Origin: Bordetella genomosp. 8 | Lineage (GTDB): Bacteria > Pseudomonadota > Gammaproteobacteria > Burkholderiales > Burkholderiaceae_B | Direction: 5' to 3' | Length of the DNA stretch: 64,000 bases | NCBI RefSeq assembly: GCF_002119685.1 | Contig: NZ_CP021108.1 | Location: forward strand, 868,001 to 932,000 | Part shown: piece by piece, positions 9,444 to 18,279 of the stretch | Layout: every line of letters begins with the position of its first letter | Numbering within the stretch: the stretch's first letter is position 1 | Program-made: the position numbers and the translations under genes | The notes under the pieces: model-generated | Told to the model about the DNA's origin: nothing | Seen by the model: the letters and a program-made list of their open reading frames with translations, nothing else | Databases searched by the model: none

Positions 9444-10457
9444 TTATTGCGGACTTAGCTTCATCGTGGCGGCCAGCCGCTGGTTGCGGGCCAGCTCGTC
9501 CTGGTAGAAGGTGTCCGCCTGCGCCAATGACATGGGCGTCATCGGGCGGTTGCCGGTATCCACGGACCACTTCTGATACTTCTCGCCATTCACCACGGAC
9601 GAGATCGCCGCGTGCAGTTTCTCGACCACGGGCTGTGGCGTCTTGCTGTTCACGAATACGCCAGGCCACACCTTGTAGTCGAAATTCTTCAGCACTTTGC
9701 TTTCGCCAGCCGCGGGCACGTCGGGAAGCAGGTCGTTGCGTGTGTGCGTCGCCATGCCGACCGCTTTCAGGCGGCCGCTGCGTATCATGTCCAGTACCGA
9801 TGAGACCAGGGGTATGAACGCGTAGTCCAGTCCCTTGCCGATCAAGTCCTGCACGATGGGCGATATTCCCTTGTAGGGAACGTCCAGCGACTGGACGCCG
9901 GCCTGCGCGCGGAAGTCGGCCGCGGCCAGGTGCGGTGTCGATCCGATCCCCCAATTACCGAACGAGTATTCGGGGGCGCCCGCGCCCTTCATGCGGTCTA
10001 TCAATGCATCGATGCTGGCCGGGGCATCATCGCGCGCCGTCACCAGCACGAAATCGGAGAAGATCAGCGGATGGATCAGGCGCAGTTCGTCCGGCTTGTA
10101 TCTGGCCGAAGCCGATACGATGGGATTCATCACCGCATCGTTGCCGGTCAGCACTACCAGGTAATGGCCGTCCGCGGGCTGCCGCAGGTACGTCAACGTG
10201 GCGACACTGCCGCCCGCGCCGCCCTGGTTTTCGATGACCACCGGTTTGCCCAGCACTTGCTGCAACTGCGCCGACAGCTGCCTGGCCGCCACGTCGGCGC
10301 CCCCGCCCGGCGGGTAGCCGACCTTGATGACGACATTCTGTGTCGGGAAAGTATCGGCTGTCGCGTTGGCCGTGGCCATGCACGCCCAGGCGAACAGGGC
10401 TGCCCGGCCAAGGCGGACCAGAAAGGACGCAAGCATCGTCGTTGCGGTGCGGGGCAT
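9444..10457 (-). CDS. Bug-family TTT periplasmic receptor
   Basis: A 337-residue periplasmic binding protein with an N-terminal signal peptide (cleavage near ANATA-DTFP). Typical Bug motifs follow: VIKVGYPPGGGADVAARQL, GKPVVIENQGGAGG, and DVPYKGISPIVQDLIG. AGGAGA precedes the ATG. It is the last gene of a minus-strand operon with a tautomerase and an alpha/beta hydrolase, which suggests that it imports their substrate. No TctAB genes adjoin, so it must borrow a membrane component from elsewhere. Confidence 0.9.
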   Translation of the reverse strand: MPRTATTMLASFLVRLGRAALFAWACMATANATADTFPTQNVVIKVGYPPGGGADVAARQLSAQLQQVLGKPVVIENQGGAGGSVATLTYLRQPADGHYLVVLTGNDAVMNPIVSASARYKPDELRLIHPLIFSDFVLVTARDDAPASIDALIDRMKGAGAPEYSFGNWGIGSTPHLAAADFRAQAGVQSLDVPYKGISPIVQDLIGKGLDYAFIPLVSSVLDMIRSGRLKAVGMATHTRNDLLPDVPAAGESKVLKNFDYKVWPGVFVNSKTPQPVVEKLHAAISSVVNGEKYQKWSVDTGNRPMTPMSLAQADTFYQDELARNQRLAATMKLSPQ

Positions 10458-10535
10458 GGAAGTCTCCTGATATTGTCGTTTTTGATGTGATCGCGGGACG
10501 CGCCGGCTGGTGCCGGCAGCCCGGGTACCACATCG

Positions 10536-10937
10536 TCACCACTTGGGGTCGATATCGGCCAGTTGCGCGATGCCCCGGCCGAAGGAAAAGTTCTCGTTGG
10601 GCACCGGCACGAATGCGATGAAGACGTCGTCGGGCGATACCGCCGCATCCGCTTCCAGCAGGCGCGTCATGGCCGCCATCAACTTGCGCTTGTCGGCGAT
10701 CGGGCGGTGCGCGCCGATCAGTACCTCGATGATCATGGCGCCTTCCGTTCGCGCCATGTCCATGAAGGTGGGATGGATGAACAGTTCGTCGTCGCCGTGT
10801 TCGGAAATCACGATGAAGCGGTCTCCCTCGGGTATGCCCAGGCCTTGTACCAGCGACTGGTTCAGCGCGTTGCCGATCGCCATCTTGCGGTCGCGCGTGT
10901 AACGGCCCTTGGGGATATGCGCGTGGAATACGGGCAT
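10536..10937 (-). CDS. Tautomerase/MIF-superfamily protein
   Basis: A 133-residue protein starting MPVFHAHIPKGRY; the Pro after the initiator Met is the expected catalytic base of the tautomerase superfamily. The length is twice that of 4-oxalocrotonate tautomerase monomers, matching two fused beta-alpha-beta units (second half around MIIEVLIGAHRPI). The family includes tautomerases and cis-3-chloroacrylate-type dehalogenases. It lies between an alpha/beta hydrolase and a Bug receptor in one operon and probably rearranges an enol intermediate. Confidence 0.83.
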   Translation of the reverse strand: MPVFHAHIPKGRYTRDRKMAIGNALNQSLVQGLGIPEGDRFIVISEHGDDELFIHPTFMDMARTEGAMIIEVLIGAHRPIADKRKLMAAMTRLLEADAAVSPDDVFIAFVPVPNENFSFGRGIAQLADIDPKW

Positions 10938-10982
10938 GGAAAAACCTCCGGTATGTGCGCCAGGGTCCGCCTGGCATCGGCG

Positions 10983-11888
10983 CTAGCGGGCCGCCAGGTG
11001 GTCGACGAACCATTCGACGGCCGCGCCGCTGGATAGCGAGAAATACTTGTCGTAGGGATCGAAATGCCCACCGGGCAGCAGCACCAGGCGTTTGGGCTGG
11101 AGCGCCCGTTCGTAGGCCTGCAACTCCAGGTCGGTCATGGTCAGGCGATCGTCCTGGGCGACGATCATCATCAGCGGCGTGGGAGAGACCCTGCCCACCC
11201 ACAGGCCCGGCTCGTACATGCGCGCCGCGTGCGTGGATCGCAGCGTTACGGTATTGGACCAGCGTGCCTCGCACAGGTCGCGGGTGTAGAAAGCCACGGC
11301 ATCCGGCGAACGGTAGGCGGCGGGCCGCGCGGGGTCGGCATCGACGATGGCCTGATAACGGGGCGCTTCGCCGCGATGCTGTGCCCTCAGGTCTTCGGTC
11401 AGCGTCTCCACGAAGGCCGGCGCAACGTCGGGGGAAACTCGCCGCCGTCCCTGCTCGAAGCCGCTGATGGTGGGCACCTGCGAGACCACGCAGCGCACTC
11501 GCCGGTCCGTCGCACCCAGCACCAACGCGTGGCCACCGCTGTAGCTGGTCCCCCAGATGCCCAGGCGCTGCGCATCCACCTCCGGACGTCTTTCCAGATA
11601 GGACAGCGCGCGTCGCCAATCGGCGATCTGCAGCCAGGGATCGATATCTTGCCGGGGCTCGCCGTCGCTCGCCCCGAAGCCGTGATGGTCGTGCACCAGC
11701 ACCGCGAAGCCGGCGCGCGCGAAGGCCTGCGCATACGGTTCCAGGCCGTGCTCCCGGATCGCCGCATAGCCGTGGCACATGGATATGGCGGGGACCCGCG
11801 ATTCTCCCGTGCCATCCGGCAGGAAATACCAGCCGCGTAGGGTCGCGCCGGATTCTCCGGTGAACTCGATTTCCTGTCTGGTCGGCAT
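10983..11888 (-). CDS. Alpha/beta hydrolase (S15/DUF1100-like)
   Basis: A 301-residue hydrolase starting MPTRQEIEFTG; 60 upstream in-frame residues cross the operator and are not coding. It shows the elbow GTSYSGGHA (Ser nucleophile near 130), HGYAAIREHG near the oxyanion region, VAQDDRL (acid) and LPGGHFDPY (His). Its sequence resembles X-Pro dipeptidyl-peptidase-like acyl hydrolases. It is first in the minus-strand operon hydrolase-tautomerase-Bug and is divergent from the second hydrolase gene across operator A. Likely repressed by the MarR protein. Confidence 0.87.
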   Translation of the reverse strand: MPTRQEIEFTGESGATLRGWYFLPDGTGESRVPAISMCHGYAAIREHGLEPYAQAFARAGFAVLVHDHHGFGASDGEPRQDIDPWLQIADWRRALSYLERRPEVDAQRLGIWGTSYSGGHALVLGATDRRVRCVVSQVPTISGFEQGRRRVSPDVAPAFVETLTEDLRAQHRGEAPRYQAIVDADPARPAAYRSPDAVAFYTRDLCEARWSNTVTLRSTHAARMYEPGLWVGRVSPTPLMMIVAQDDRLTMTDLELQAYERALQPKRLVLLPGGHFDPYDKYFSLSSGAAVEWFVDHLAAR

Positions 11889-11908
11889 GTCGTACCCGCG
11901 TCGTGGAC

Positions 11909-11930
11909 AATATGAGTATATGCGCATAAT
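11909..11930. promoter_or_regulatory. MarR-type operator A
   Basis: A 22-bp imperfect palindrome with halves AATATGAGTAT and ATGCGCATAAT (8 of 11 positions symmetric). It lies between the divergent hydrolase genes, 20 bases from one start and 51 from the other. It shares GAGTATATG with operator C and the same frame of symmetry with operator B. Confidence 0.7.
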
Positions 11931-11981
11931 ATTCATGTCACTGTGGGATGACAAGCCCTTTCGATAAAACGGAGCCGAGAC

Positions 11982-12785
11982 ATGAACACGCACGTCGATC
12001 ACGCGTCGCCGCGATCGCAAGCCGCCTCCCCGGCGGCATACCCGATACGCACCGTGGTATTCATTCATGGATTCCTGGATAGCGGCGCGTCCTGGCAGCC
12101 ACTTGCGCGGGCCTTGGCTCCCTATGGCCTAGCGTGCCTGGCGCCGGACCTACGCGGAGCCGGAGAGCGCGCCGATCAGGACGGGCCTTATACGCTGGCG
12201 CAGGCGGTCGACGATGTGCTTGACGTGCTGCGCGAACCTGTCGCGGCAGGTGGGGTCGCGCTGGTCGGCCACAGCATGGGCGCGCAGATCGCGGAACTGG
12301 CGGCACTGCGGTCGCCTCGATCCGTCTCGGCGCTTGTCCTGATCACGCCGACACCCTTGGAAGGCAATGTATTGCCAGACGAGGTGCGCGCCATGCTGCG
12401 GGAGTCGGGCGGCGACGTCGCCGCCCAACGCGGCATCAGGAAAGCCTTCTCGCGGAATCTTCCCGATCAGCTGCTGGACGCCAGCCTGGATCCCCGGCGC
12501 ATGATGGGCGTGGCGGCGGTGCGCGGTTATTACGACGCCTTCACCGGAGGGGATCGCGCGGGCAAGCATGCTGGCCAGTATGCCGGTCCTACCCTGATCC
12601 TGGGCGCCGTGGAGGACCCGGTGATTCCACCCGACATGGTGGAGCGCATACGTTCCACGCGGCACCCGCGCGCCGAGCTCGCCTTTATCGAGGGCAGCGG
12701 ACATTGGCCCCAACTGGAGCAAGCGGCGAGCACCGCCGCGCATCTGGTGCGGTTCCTGCAGCCGGGGGCTCCGACTGGAAAATAG
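11982..12785 (+). CDS. Alpha/beta hydrolase (haloperoxidase/esterase type)
   Basis: A 267-residue alpha/beta hydrolase with HGFLDSGASW (oxyanion), GHSMGAQ (Ser nucleophile near 105), GAVEDPVIP (acid) and GSGHWPQLE (His): a complete triad. A GGAG sits 8 bases before the ATG. It is divergent from the other hydrolase and upstream of marR; its stop codon is inside operator B. Probably an esterase or C-C hydrolase of a catabolic route. Confidence 0.88.
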   Translation: MNTHVDHASPRSQAASPAAYPIRTVVFIHGFLDSGASWQPLARALAPYGLACLAPDLRGAGERADQDGPYTLAQAVDDVLDVLREPVAAGGVALVGHSMGAQIAELAALRSPRSVSALVLITPTPLEGNVLPDEVRAMLRESGGDVAAQRGIRKAFSRNLPDQLLDASLDPRRMMGVAAVRGYYDAFTGGDRAGKHAGQYAGPTLILGAVEDPVIPPDMVERIRSTRHPRAELAFIEGSGHWPQLEQAASTAAHLVRFLQPGAPTGK

Positions 12786-12802
12786 GAGTAGATGAGCGTA
12801 TA
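12781..12802. promoter_or_regulatory. MarR-type operator B (marR promoter)
   Basis: AATAGGAGTAG-ATGAGCGTATA aligns without gaps to operators A and C and keeps the GAGTA-N-ATG core, but is less symmetric (about 5 of 11). It overlaps the stop of the preceding gene and lies 34 bases before the marR start, which suggests weaker autoregulation. Confidence 0.6.
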
Positions 12803-12835
12803 TTCCAGGCATGCCACGACACGAAGGAGCAAGGC

Positions 12836-13306
12836 ATGCCCACGCTCGATGAGGAGCTCACGGTCAATATCGACGGTCTGTGCAACCTGACGGCCGTGCG
12901 CCGCGCGTCGCGCTACCTGACCGCTGTCTACGATCAGGCGCTCAGCCCGGCTGGATTGCGTATCACCCAGTTCTCCATCCTGTACCAGTTGGCGAAAAAC
13001 GGCCCGATGCCGATCGGCGAACTGGCCGCCAAGCTGGCGATGGACCGCACCACGCTGTCGACCAATCTGAAGCTCCTTCAGCGTGACGGCCTGATCGACA
13101 TGGCCGCGGGCGAAGACCGCCGTGCCAAGCTTGCCGTCATTACGAAAGCGGGCAAGTCACGCTACAAGCAGGCGTTTCCCTTGTGGTCCGATGTCCAGTC
13201 GCGCTTCGAGTCGAGCTACGGCGCCAAGCGTGCGCAGGATCTGCGCAAGGCCTTGGGCTTCGTCCTGCAAAGCGGATTCGAGCCCTGGGCGGAGAACGCC
13301 GCCTAG
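12836..13306 (+). CDS. MarR-family transcriptional regulator
   Basis: A 156-residue winged-helix regulator starting MPTLDEELTVN with AAGGAG upstream. The HTH lies at about residues 55-100 (PIGELAAKLAMDRTTLSTNLKLL), the wing carries DRRAKLAVITKAG, and terminal helices form the dimer interface. The family usually represses nearby genes and is released by phenolic or other small ligands. The three matching 22-bp operators around it define the probable regulon: two hydrolases, tautomerase, Bug receptor, SnoaL-like protein and itself. Confidence 0.92.
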   Translation: MPTLDEELTVNIDGLCNLTAVRRASRYLTAVYDQALSPAGLRITQFSILYQLAKNGPMPIGELAAKLAMDRTTLSTNLKLLQRDGLIDMAAGEDRRAKLAVITKAGKSRYKQAFPLWSDVQSRFESSYGAKRAQDLRKALGFVLQSGFEPWAENAA

Positions 13307-13374
13307 CGGCGCAGCCCAAGTCACGCCGTCGACCGGCGGCACCATGCGGGTTCGCACCCGCTTTCTTTTCCGCA

Positions 13375-13396
13375 TATACGAGTATATGCTCATATA
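13375..13396. promoter_or_regulatory. MarR-type operator C
   Basis: The best of the three sites: TATACGAGTAT-ATGCTCATATA, 9 of 11 positions symmetric. It lies 44 bases before the SnoaL-like gene and is embedded in an AT-rich stretch likely to include its promoter. Confidence 0.72.
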
Positions 13397-13439
13397 TACC
13401 GACGACAACCACACCGGATAGTGACCGAGGAGACACGAA

Positions 13440-13868
13440 ATGACCGATGCAGAATTGCTCGCCGCATGCACAAAGGCTTTTACCGGGTTCGACAGGAACG
13501 ACAGGGCGGACCTGGTCGCCGCCCTGGCCGATGACGTCGTATTCGAGTTTTCCGACTCGTTGCCCTACGGCGGCACCTACCACGGAAAGAAAGAATTCCT
13601 GGCGTTCTGGAAGCACGTCAACAGTGAATATGAGTACTTCAACTATGACGCGCGCGCCGTGCTTCACGTCGAGGACTACATCATCGTTCCGGTGATTGCC
13701 CGCGCGAAGTCCAACGCGGGCCATTCGATGGAAAACGAACACTGCTTCCTGTTCCGCGTGAAGGACGGCAAGATCGTGTACGGCCGCATCTACGCCGATA
13801 CGGCACGGGGCCGTGACGTGCTGGAAGGCCGGGAACCCCGCCGTTACCCCAAATTGCTGCTGGATTGA
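13440..13868 (+). CDS. SnoaL-like/NTF2-fold protein
   Basis: A 142-residue NTF2-like protein: helical start (LLAACTKAFTGFDRND), then LADDVVFEFSDSLPYGGTYHGKKEFLAFW and a beta-rich second half ending GKIVYGRIYADTARG. This is the SnoaL-like polyketide cyclase/isomerase or ring-hydroxylase-beta fold without clear catalytic assignment. GAGGAGA precedes the ATG. It is preceded by operator C, so it belongs to the MarR regulon. It is convergent with the ABC permease operon. Confidence 0.85.
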   Translation: MTDAELLAACTKAFTGFDRNDRADLVAALADDVVFEFSDSLPYGGTYHGKKEFLAFWKHVNSEYEYFNYDARAVLHVEDYIIVPVIARAKSNAGHSMENEHCFLFRVKDGKIVYGRIYADTARGRDVLEGREPRRYPKLLLD

Positions 13869-13887
13869 GGTCGGCGGCGCGTGAACG

Positions 13888-14772
13888 CTATCGCGCGTCG
13901 CGCAGCGCGGGATCGAGCCGGTCGCGTATCCAGTCGCCGACGATGGAAATGGACATCGTCGTCAGGAAGATGACGGTGCCGGGCAGGATGGCGATCCACC
14001 AGGCCGTGGTCAGGAAGGCGCGGCCGGATCCCAGCATCTGTCCCAGGCTGGTCAGCGGCGGCCGTATGCCCAGGCCCAGGAAGCTGAGCGAGGTTTCAAG
14101 CAGGATCACCTGCGGGAAGTTCAGCGTGAATTGCACGATCAACACGCTCAGGATATTGGGCAGGATGTGTCGGGAATAGATGTGCCAGGGCGGGGCGCCG
14201 AGTGCCTTCACGGCCGTGGCGTAGCCCTGGTTGTTGGCGGCGATGACCACGCCGCGCGTCAGGCGGGCGAACACTTCCCAGCCGTAGAAGCCCATGATCA
14301 CGATGAACAGCGTGAAGCTGCCGCCGAACACGGCGATCAGCGCGAGCGCGATCAGGATGAAGGGCAGCGATGCCTGGACGTCCGTCAGCATCATGATGGT
14401 TTCTTCCACCACGCCGCGGAAATGCGCCGCCAGGAAACCGAGCGTGGTGCCGACGGCCGCGCCGATCGCCGTGCCGCCCAGCGCCACCAGGACGCTGAAG
14501 CGGATGGCATAGAGCAGGCGGCTGAGTATGTCTCGGCCCAGTTCGTCGGTGCCCAGCAGATGGGCGCTGGTGCCGCCCAGGAACACGGGTGGCGCCAGGC
14601 GCAGGCGCAGCGCCTGGGTGCGATAGTCGTAAGGCGCCAGTATGTCGGCCAGGCAGGCCACCGTCAGCAGCAGGACGATGAAGGCGATCGACAGGACCAC
14701 CAGCGCCGGGTAGCGCTTTTCGGCGGCGACGCCGGCGGCCTTGTTGCGGCGCCAGGGCAGTGCGGACAGCAT
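13888..14772 (-). CDS. DppC-type ABC transporter permease
   Basis: A 294-residue inner-membrane permease of the oligopeptide/nickel class. It has a cytoplasmic start and first helix at about 23-45, the periplasmic LLGTDELGRDILSRLLYAIR signature near residues 72-91, and the ABC-coupling loop around KALGAPPWHIYSRHILPNI. Six helices are expected. It is the last gene of the RpiR-led operon and begins 4 bases after the upstream permease stop. It pairs with the DppB-type permease. Confidence 0.92.
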   Translation of the reverse strand: MLSALPWRRNKAAGVAAEKRYPALVVLSIAFIVLLLTVACLADILAPYDYRTQALRLRLAPPVFLGGTSAHLLGTDELGRDILSRLLYAIRFSVLVALGGTAIGAAVGTTLGFLAAHFRGVVEETIMMLTDVQASLPFILIALALIAVFGGSFTLFIVIMGFYGWEVFARLTRGVVIAANNQGYATAVKALGAPPWHIYSRHILPNILSVLIVQFTLNFPQVILLETSLSFLGLGIRPPLTSLGQMLGSGRAFLTTAWWIAILPGTVIFLTTMSISIVGDWIRDRLDPALRDAR

Positions 14773-14776
14773 ATTC

Positions 14777-15709
14777 CTAGCCCTCCTTGCGCGCGGCGCG
14801 CATGCGTGGGTCCAGCAGGGTGTAGATGAAATCCACCGCCAGGTTGGTCAACACCATCGTGACCGCGGTCAGGATCAGGATGGCCTGTACGACGGCGAAA
14901 TCCCGGGACGTGACCGAGCCGACCAGCAACCGCCCGACGCCGGGCCAGCCGAACACGGTTTCGACGATGATCGAACCCGCGACCAGGTCGCCCAGCTTCA
15001 GGCCGGCGATGGTGACGATGGGAATCGCGGCGTTGGGCAGCGCATGCCAGACCACCCGCCGCAGGCGCGGGACACCCTTGGCGCGGGCCGCAACCATGTA
15101 TTGGCGGTTGAGTACTTCCAGCATCGCCGAGCGGGTGAAGCGCGCGAACACGCCGGCGAAATGGGTGCCCAGGGTCAGGGCGGGCAGGATCAGATGCCAC
15201 AGGGTGTCCGCGCCGGCGCTGGGCAGCAGGCGCAGATGCAGCGAGAACAGCAGGATCAGCAGGATGCCCAGGAAAAAGTTGGGCAGGCTGAAGCCCAGCA
15301 CGGCGAAGCTCATGACGAAGCGGTCCACCGGGCGGTTGCGGTTCAGCGCCGCGACGATACCCAGCGCCAGGCCCAATGCCAGCCCGAAGCCGAACGCGGT
15401 CAGGCCCAGGCGCAGCGTATAGGGCAGCGCCGCGGCGATCAATTGCGTGGCGGGCGTCTGGTCGGACAGGGACAGGCCGAAATCGCCGTGCGCCAGGTTG
15501 CCCAGGTACGACAGATATTGTTGCCACAGCGGCTTGTCCAGCCCGAACTTCTCACGGTACTGCTGCACCACCTCGGGCGACGCCTGGTCGCCCACCAGGG
15601 CTTCCAGCGGGTCGCCAGACAGGTTCAGCGCGACGAAGGTGAAGGTGACGACGATCCACACCGTCAACAGCCCGCGCAGCAGCTTGCGCGTCAGCAGGCG
15701 GCCGTTCAT
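14777..15709 (-). CDS. DppB-type ABC transporter permease
   Basis: A 310-residue permease starting MNGRLLTRKLLRGLLTVWIV; the start overlaps the stop of the phosphodiesterase gene by 4 bases (ATGA). It shows the family blocks FGLDKPLWQQYLSYLGNLAHGDFG and the coupling loop RAKGVPRLRRVVWHALPNA. Its partner is the adjacent DppC-type permease; two ATPase genes and a solute-binding protein complete the importer in the same operon. Confidence 0.92.
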   Translation of the reverse strand: MNGRLLTRKLLRGLLTVWIVVTFTFVALNLSGDPLEALVGDQASPEVVQQYREKFGLDKPLWQQYLSYLGNLAHGDFGLSLSDQTPATQLIAAALPYTLRLGLTAFGFGLALGLALGIVAALNRNRPVDRFVMSFAVLGFSLPNFFLGILLILLFSLHLRLLPSAGADTLWHLILPALTLGTHFAGVFARFTRSAMLEVLNRQYMVAARAKGVPRLRRVVWHALPNAAIPIVTIAGLKLGDLVAGSIIVETVFGWPGVGRLLVGSVTSRDFAVVQAILILTAVTMVLTNLAVDFIYTLLDPRMRAARKEG

Positions 15710-16452
15710 GGGGCGTCCGGCACGCTGGGTGCCGCCGTGGATCCGGTCATCAGCACGGGATCGTTCAACAGGACGCCGCGCGGCCGCAATGCCAGGATGC
15801 GCGCCAGGCGCTCCGGCGTGGTGTCGCCGACTTCGCAGGGCGTGTGCTTGCCGCCCAGCGTGATCCACGTCGGCTTGTCGCGGAGCACGTCGATCGCCGC
15901 GGGATCATCGACCTGTCCTTCCCATACGCGGAAGGCGCGGGCGCCGGCACGTTCGAACTCATCGGCGCGCGTGTAATCCGGCAGGAAGGCCAGCAGGCAG
16001 GTGTCGGGCAGCAGCCTGCGCGCCAGATCCATCTGGCCGGCGTCGCGTACGCCTATCCAGACCCTGGCGGCCGCGCCGCAGGCACGTATATCGCGGGCTA
16101 TCGCCTCGATGATGTCCAGATCCTGGGTCTTTACGTCGATCAGGACCGGCCGCAGCGGGGCGATGTCGGTCAAGGTGCGCGGCAGGGGCGAAAGACGTTC
16201 GCCGCCCGCGAGCGCCACCGCCCGCAGTTCATCCGCCGTCATGTCCGCGATGGCCCGTGGATCGCCCGCGATGCGTGACAGCGTGGCGTCGTGGCAGGCG
16301 AAGACGCAGCCGTCACGGGACAGGCGGGCGTCGCTTTCGACGATGTCGGCACCGATCTCGATGGCGCCGCGATACGCTGACTGCGTGTTTTCCACGTAGC
16401 GCGATGAGTAGCCGCGATGGGCGATGACCAGGGGTTTATGCATGCTGGGCAC
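15706..16452 (-). CDS. Glycerophosphodiester phosphodiesterase
   Basis: A 248-residue GDPD-family TIM barrel: IAHRGYSSRYVENTQSA gives the HRG and EN motifs, DIVESDARLSRDG the metal ligands, FACHDATLSRIAG the second His and LIDVKTQ the Asp/Lys strand. It hydrolyses glycerophosphodiesters to glycerol 3-phosphate and an alcohol. There is no signal peptide, so it acts in the cytosol. It is embedded between the ATPase and permease genes of an ABC operon with overlaps at both ends. The start is GTG at 16452 (GGAA 7 bases upstream); ATG at 16443 is the alternative. Confidence 0.88.
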   Translation of the reverse strand: MPSMHKPLVIAHRGYSSRYVENTQSAYRGAIEIGADIVESDARLSRDGCVFACHDATLSRIAGDPRAIADMTADELRAVALAGGERLSPLPRTLTDIAPLRPVLIDVKTQDLDIIEAIARDIRACGAAARVWIGVRDAGQMDLARRLLPDTCLLAFLPDYTRADEFERAGARAFRVWEGQVDDPAAIDVLRDKPTWITLGGKHTPCEVGDTTPERLARILALRPRGVLLNDPVLMTGSTAAPSVPDAP

Positions 16453-17455
16453 TTATCTGTTCCGCGAAATGGCAGCGCACCGTATGGCCGTCCTCCAAAG
16501 GACGCAACGCCGGCATTTCCCGCGCGCAGCGCGGCTGCGCGTAGGGGCAGCGGGTATGGAAACGGCAGCCGTCGGGCGGCTGGGCGGGACTGGGCGGGTC
16601 GCCCTGCAGGACGATGCGCGGCTTGTCCGGCGCCGTGCCCTCCGTACGCTGCAAGGTGGCCGAGATGTCGGGGATGGCCGACAGCAGTGCCTGGGTGTAG
16701 GGATGCAGCGGCCGCTCGTAGAGCGCGTCGGTGGGGCCTTCTTCCACGATCTGGCCCAGGTACATCACCGCGACGCGGTGCGACAGGCGCCTGACCACCC
16801 GCAGGTCGTGCGAAATGAACAGGTAGGCGATGCCGTGGTCATGCTGCAGTTTTTCCAGCAGGGCGATCACCGTGGCTTGCACGGATACGTCCAGCGCCGA
16901 GACGGGCTCGTCGCAGACGATCAGGCTGGGCTTGAGCGCCAGCGCCCGCGCGATCACCACGCGCTGCGCCTGGCCGCCGCTGATCTGATGCGGGTAGCGG
17001 TCGCGCAGGGCGTAAGGCAGCGAGACCGCGTTCATCAGGGCGTCCACCGCGGCGTCGCGTTCGCCGGCCGGGCCGATCCCGTGGAGGTCCAGGGGCTCGC
17101 GTATCTGCCTGGCGATGGGCAGCCGCGGATCCAGCGCCGCCAGCGGATTCTGGAAGATGATCTGCACTTCGCGCCGCTTGATCCGCCATTGCGCGTCGTT
17201 CAAGGCCGCCAGGTCCTGGCCCTTGAAACGGATGGCGCCGCGCGTCGGGCGGTCCAGGCCCACGATCATGCGGCCGGTGGTGGACTTGCCGCAGCCGCTT
17301 TCGCCGACCAGGCCCAGCGTTTCGCCGGTACGTACGTGAAAGGACACGTCTTCCACGGCCTGTATGGCGCGGCCGCCACGACCCGTCAGCGAGCGCGAGG
17401 CGCCGAAGTAGCGGCGCAGTTCATGGACTTCGAGCAGGGGTGCGCGCGCCGTCAT
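16436..17455 (-). CDS. DppF-type ABC transporter ATPase
   Basis: A 339-residue ATPase with Walker A GESGCGKST, Q-loop IFQNPLAALDPR, signature ISGGQAQRV, Walker B LIVCDEPVSALD and the C-terminal oligopeptide-ABC domain with CPYAQPRC. I chose the third Met codon (17455), which overlaps the upstream stop as ATGA and has AGGA 6 bases before it. It forms a heterodimer with the DppD-type ATPase. Its end overlaps the phosphodiesterase start by 17 bases. Confidence 0.92.
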   Translation of the reverse strand: MTARAPLLEVHELRRYFGASRSLTGRGGRAIQAVEDVSFHVRTGETLGLVGESGCGKSTTGRMIVGLDRPTRGAIRFKGQDLAALNDAQWRIKRREVQIIFQNPLAALDPRLPIARQIREPLDLHGIGPAGERDAAVDALMNAVSLPYALRDRYPHQISGGQAQRVVIARALALKPSLIVCDEPVSALDVSVQATVIALLEKLQHDHGIAYLFISHDLRVVRRLSHRVAVMYLGQIVEEGPTDALYERPLHPYTQALLSAIPDISATLQRTEGTAPDKPRIVLQGDPPSPAQPPDGCRFHTRCPYAQPRCAREMPALRPLEDGHTVRCHFAEQISAQHA

Positions 17456-18279
17456 GCCCATTCCTCGCGCCACTGGTAAACCGGCGCCCGGGTATCCAGG
17501 CGCGGCATGGCGGCCAGCAGTTCGCGCGTGTAGGCCGCGCGCGGTTCGGTGAATAGACGCGCGGCGGGCGCGGTCTCGACCACGCGTCCGTGGCGCATGA
17601 CCAGCACATCGTCGGCCATTTCGGCGACCACGCCCAGGTCGTGGGTGATGAACAGGATGGCCATGCCCAGCTCGGCCTTCAGCCGGTTCAAAAGATCCAG
17701 TATCTGGGCCTGGATGGTGACGTCCAGGGCCGTGGTCGGCTCGTCGGCGATCAGCAATCTGGGGCCGCAGGCCAGCGCCATCGCGATCATCACGCGTTGC
17801 GCCATGCCGCCGGAAAACTGGTGCACGTACGAGGCCAGGCGCTGCCGCGGTTCCGGAATGCCCACCATGCGCAGCAGCTCGACGGCGCGCGTCGCCCGCC
17901 GGGCACGGTCCAGCGGCGTATGCAGGGCCAGCGTTTCATCCAGCAGCTTGCCCACCGTGTGGACCGGATTCAGCGAGCCCAGCGGGTCCTGGAACACCAT
18001 GCCGATGCCGCTGCCGCGCACCTGTCGCAGTTCGCCTTCGGACAGCGTGGCCAGGTCGCGGCCCTGGAACAGGATGCTTCCGGCGGTGCGGCGGCCGTTG
18101 CGGGCCAACAGGCCCAGGATGGCCTGGCAGGTAATGCTCTTGCCACTGCCGCTTTCGCCGACGATGCACAGCGTGCGGCCCTGCGCGACGTCGAAGCTGA
18201 CGTCATGCAGGACGTCGGCATAGCCTGCCGCGGTGCGGAAGCCCACGCGCAGGCCTTGCACGGATAACAGGGTGTCCAA
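17452..18279 (-). CDS. DppD-type ABC transporter ATPase
   Basis: A 275-residue ATPase with GESGSGKS, VFQDPLGSLNP, FSGGMAQRV and LLIADEPTTALD. It is shorter than typical DppD (about 320) and lacks the C-terminal Cys-rich extension present in its partner. No ATG is available: the reading starts with TTG at 18279, immediately after the TAA of the solute-binding protein gene. GTG at codon 7 is an alternative. The TTG abutting a stop implies coupled reinitiation. Confidence 0.88.
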   Translation of the reverse strand: MDTLLSVQGLRVGFRTAAGYADVLHDVSFDVAQGRTLCIVGESGSGKSITCQAILGLLARNGRRTAGSILFQGRDLATLSEGELRQVRGSGIGMVFQDPLGSLNPVHTVGKLLDETLALHTPLDRARRATRAVELLRMVGIPEPRQRLASYVHQFSGGMAQRVMIAMALACGPRLLIADEPTTALDVTIQAQILDLLNRLKAELGMAILFITHDLGVVAEMADDVLVMRHGRVVETAPAARLFTEPRAAYTRELLAAMPRLDTRAPVYQWREEWA

